DNA of 64,000 bases from Vibrio ulleungensis. Lineage in GTDB: Bacteria > Pseudomonadota > Gammaproteobacteria > Enterobacterales > Vibrionaceae. The stretch covers positions 124,001-188,000 of the forward strand of contig NZ_JAFEUM010000005.1 in NCBI RefSeq assembly GCF_016900875.1, given 5' to 3'. The notes beneath the pieces were generated by a model. That model did no database searches. It worked only from the letters and a program-made list of their open reading frames with translations, and was not told the DNA's origin. The position numbers and the translations under genes are program-made. This document shows, piece by piece, positions 62,338-64,000 of this stretch. Each line of letters starts with the position of its first letter. Position 1 is the stretch's first letter.

Positions 62338-63858
62338 ATGGAAACAGAAATAGAGCTGAAGTTTTTTGTAGAACCAGAATTTGCTGACGTGTTACGCAAA
62401 AAAATCGCACAACATAAAGTGTTACAGCACAGCCGTAGAGAGCTAGGTAATATCTACTTCGACACGCCAGACAATTGGTTACGTCAACACGATATCGGCA
62501 TGCGAATACGTTCTGTGGAAGGCGCTCGAGTACAAACTGTAAAAACGGCGGGCCGAGTGGTGGCTGGATTGCATCAGCGCCCCGAGTTTAATGCACCTAT
62601 CGATTCGGACCAGCCTGATGTGAATCTTCACCCCGAAGACATCTGGCCAGAGCAGCGCGATCTTGAACAGCTTCAAGACCAACTTGCCCCTCTCTTCCAA
62701 ACTAACTTTATGCGCGAGCAATGGTTGGTAGGAACCACAGATGGCAGCCAAATAGAAGTAGCATTTGATCAAGGCGTTGTTGAAGCTGGCGATAAACAAT
62801 CTCCAATTTGCGAAGTAGAGCTCGAGTTAAAGTCGGGGCAAACCGATGCGCTGTTCTCTCTTGCTCGTGAACTATCTGAGTCTGGTGGTATGCGACTGGG
62901 TAACATGAGCAAAGCAGCCCGCGGCTATCGCTTGGCATTTGATGCGCCAGCACGAGAACCTAAACCAATTACCCTTGTAAATACTCGCTTTGACGACTCT
63001 GCAGAAGATTGTCTTATTAATTCACTAGAGCACGCTTTGTCTCAGTGGCTGTATCACGATGAGGTGTATACAGAACTGGACTCGATTGAAGCCTTGATTG
63101 AAGTTAGAAACTCCACCAGTTACATACGACACATATTGGCGATGTACGGTGAGATAGTCCCCCGTCGCGCCAGTGCCATATTAAGGCAAGAGCTAAAGTG
63201 GTTAGAGCAAGAGTTGGAGTGGGTGTATCGCTATCAGTGCATTGATGAACTCACAGAAGATAAAGGGCATGTATTACGTAAGCTCGATGCTAAAAAAGTG
63301 TTGGTCAAACAGCTCAAACACGAACGCCAGCAATTGCCAAATCGAGATCAAGTATTGGCTCTGTTTGCATCTGCGCGCTATACAGGCCTTATTCTGGATC
63401 TTAATCGTTGGTTACTCACGCGTGGCTGGCAACCATTTTTGGATGACAAAGCGCGTAAATTGTTAGCCAGTTCAATTAAAGCATTTTCGAAACAGCAACT
63501 CGACTATACGTGGAAAGAGTTGATGGACACTTTTCCTGTCGAAACCTTCCTTGATGCTCAAGCCTATAAAAAAGAGTATTACAAGTTAAGCCGGTGCTTA
63601 TATACCGGGATTAGCTTCGCTTCGATATACGATAAAGAAGAGCGAATGCGTTTTCGACTGCCATGGCATGATTTGTTAGAAGGCATTCACGATCTGGTTC
63701 AGTTGGATGTTTTGACGCCTTATTTGGCGGCGCTAGAAGGCGACGAAAAAGAGCAGCTAGAACGTTGGCTGGCTCGTCAGCAAAGCTCCATTTTACACGC
63801 AATGGAACAAACTCGCACCAGCAGTCTAGAAGCTAGACCGTATTGGCGCGAGGATTAG
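62338..63858 (+). CDS. ygiF: CYTH-CHAD inorganic triphosphatase YgiF
   Basis: This 506-aa protein has an N-terminal CYTH domain with the ExExK motif in EIELKFFV (residues 4-8) and a second conserved ICEVELELKSG strand. A C-terminal CHAD domain follows, with helical His/Arg-rich segments that bind polyphosphate. E. coli YgiF (433 aa) hydrolyses inorganic triphosphate. This copy is longer because of a longer CHAD part. It lies next to the phosphate transporter genes and before what is normally glnE, outside the window. Confidence 0.92.
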   Translation: METEIELKFFVEPEFADVLRKKIAQHKVLQHSRRELGNIYFDTPDNWLRQHDIGMRIRSVEGARVQTVKTAGRVVAGLHQRPEFNAPIDSDQPDVNLHPEDIWPEQRDLEQLQDQLAPLFQTNFMREQWLVGTTDGSQIEVAFDQGVVEAGDKQSPICEVELELKSGQTDALFSLARELSESGGMRLGNMSKAARGYRLAFDAPAREPKPITLVNTRFDDSAEDCLINSLEHALSQWLYHDEVYTELDSIEALIEVRNSTSYIRHILAMYGEIVPRRASAILRQELKWLEQELEWVYRYQCIDELTEDKGHVLRKLDAKKVLVKQLKHERQQLPNRDQVLALFASARYTGLILDLNRWLLTRGWQPFLDDKARKLLASSIKAFSKQQLDYTWKELMDTFPVETFLDAQAYKKEYYKLSRCLYTGISFASIYDKEERMRFRLPWHDLLEGIHDLVQLDVLTPYLAALEGDEKEQLERWLARQQSSILHAMEQTRTSSLEARPYWRED

Positions 63859-63892
63859 ATTGAAACATACTGTTACTCATTATTTCGCCCTT

Positions 63893-63923
63893 AAAGCCTT
63901 ACTGTGATCAGTAAGGCTTTTTT
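63893..63923 (+). terminator. Terminator after ygiF
   Basis: Stem AAAGCCTTACTG (63893-63904) / CAGTAAGGCTTT (63909-63920), loop TGAT, then T residues. Confidence 0.85.
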
Positions 63924-64000
63924 GGTGCATTTGATTAAAGTTGATCGAATCGTCGCCGATATGCGCAATGGATAGTGATAACTTTTGACAACCATTTTAA

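Noticed and set aside
1..64000. CRISPR array or cas genes
   Set aside because: No regularly spaced repeats and no Cas-like proteins were seen anywhere in the window.

Overview
The window is Vibrio-like chromosomal DNA. It opens in the 3' end of glmS and reaches a tRNA-Ile2(CAT) gene followed by rpoD, dnaG, yqeY and rpsU (one minus-strand operon), then tsaD, plsY, folB, folK, uppP, cca, a gspA-gspB fusion, ygiM, a PitA transporter with its DUF47 partner, and a CYTH-CHAD phosphatase. As I recall, in V. cholerae the interval between glmS and the tRNA/rpoD is where VSP-II sits. About 47 kb of accessory DNA lies between these anchors here, so it is read as the same integration hotspot. No species can be named from the sequence alone.

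Region by region: (a) 0.7-15.4 kb is a carbohydrate locus. It holds an RpiB-like isomerase, a KduD/DhuD-type dehydrogenase, a LacI regulator with TTTCAC operators, a GH88 unsaturated glucuronyl hydrolase, a DUF2264 protein, a five-gene oligopeptide-type ABC importer, a GH30 hydrolase and a LamB-like porin. The hydrolases lack signal peptides, so uronate-containing oligosaccharides are probably imported intact and cut inside the cell. (b) 15.5-16.5 kb holds two small exported proteins, one DUF411 (probably copper related). (c) 16.5-25.0 kb is a melibiose/alpha-galactoside locus: melR, an ABC importer (AgpA-like binding protein, two permeases, a double ATPase) and melA. (d) 25.1-37.7 kb holds a nitroreductase, a GGDEF-EAL protein with a PhnD-like binding protein, DUF3820, NnrU, a small beta-barrel, LysR, a CDF transporter, an AraC regulator, an OprB-type porin, an exported amidohydrolase and a DUF3299 protein.

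(e) 37.8-47.3 kb is a compact 9.5-kb integrative element bounded by 46-bp direct repeats of the 3' part of the tRNA gene. Its core is an integrase, an unknown protein, an AlpA-like regulator and a VapE-like ATPase. Its cargo is a CoiA-like zinc-ribbon protein, a SLATT membrane protein with a reverse transcriptase, and an HNH nuclease with a methyltransferase. No capsid, portal or tail gene is present, so it looks like a satellite or minimal genomic island.

The most interesting signal is at 43.2-45.3 kb. A structured non-coding segment of about 160 nt, closed by a perfect 15-bp stem, lies just upstream of the overlapping SLATT and reverse transcriptase genes. Between its hairpins is an unpaired stretch with a 7-nt direct repeat (period 13 nt). 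That geometry could let a reverse transcriptase copy, slip back and make tandem-repeat DNA. This looks like a defense-associated reverse transcriptase system of the DRT10/SLATT kind. The neighbouring HNH-methyltransferase pair is a second candidate defense module.
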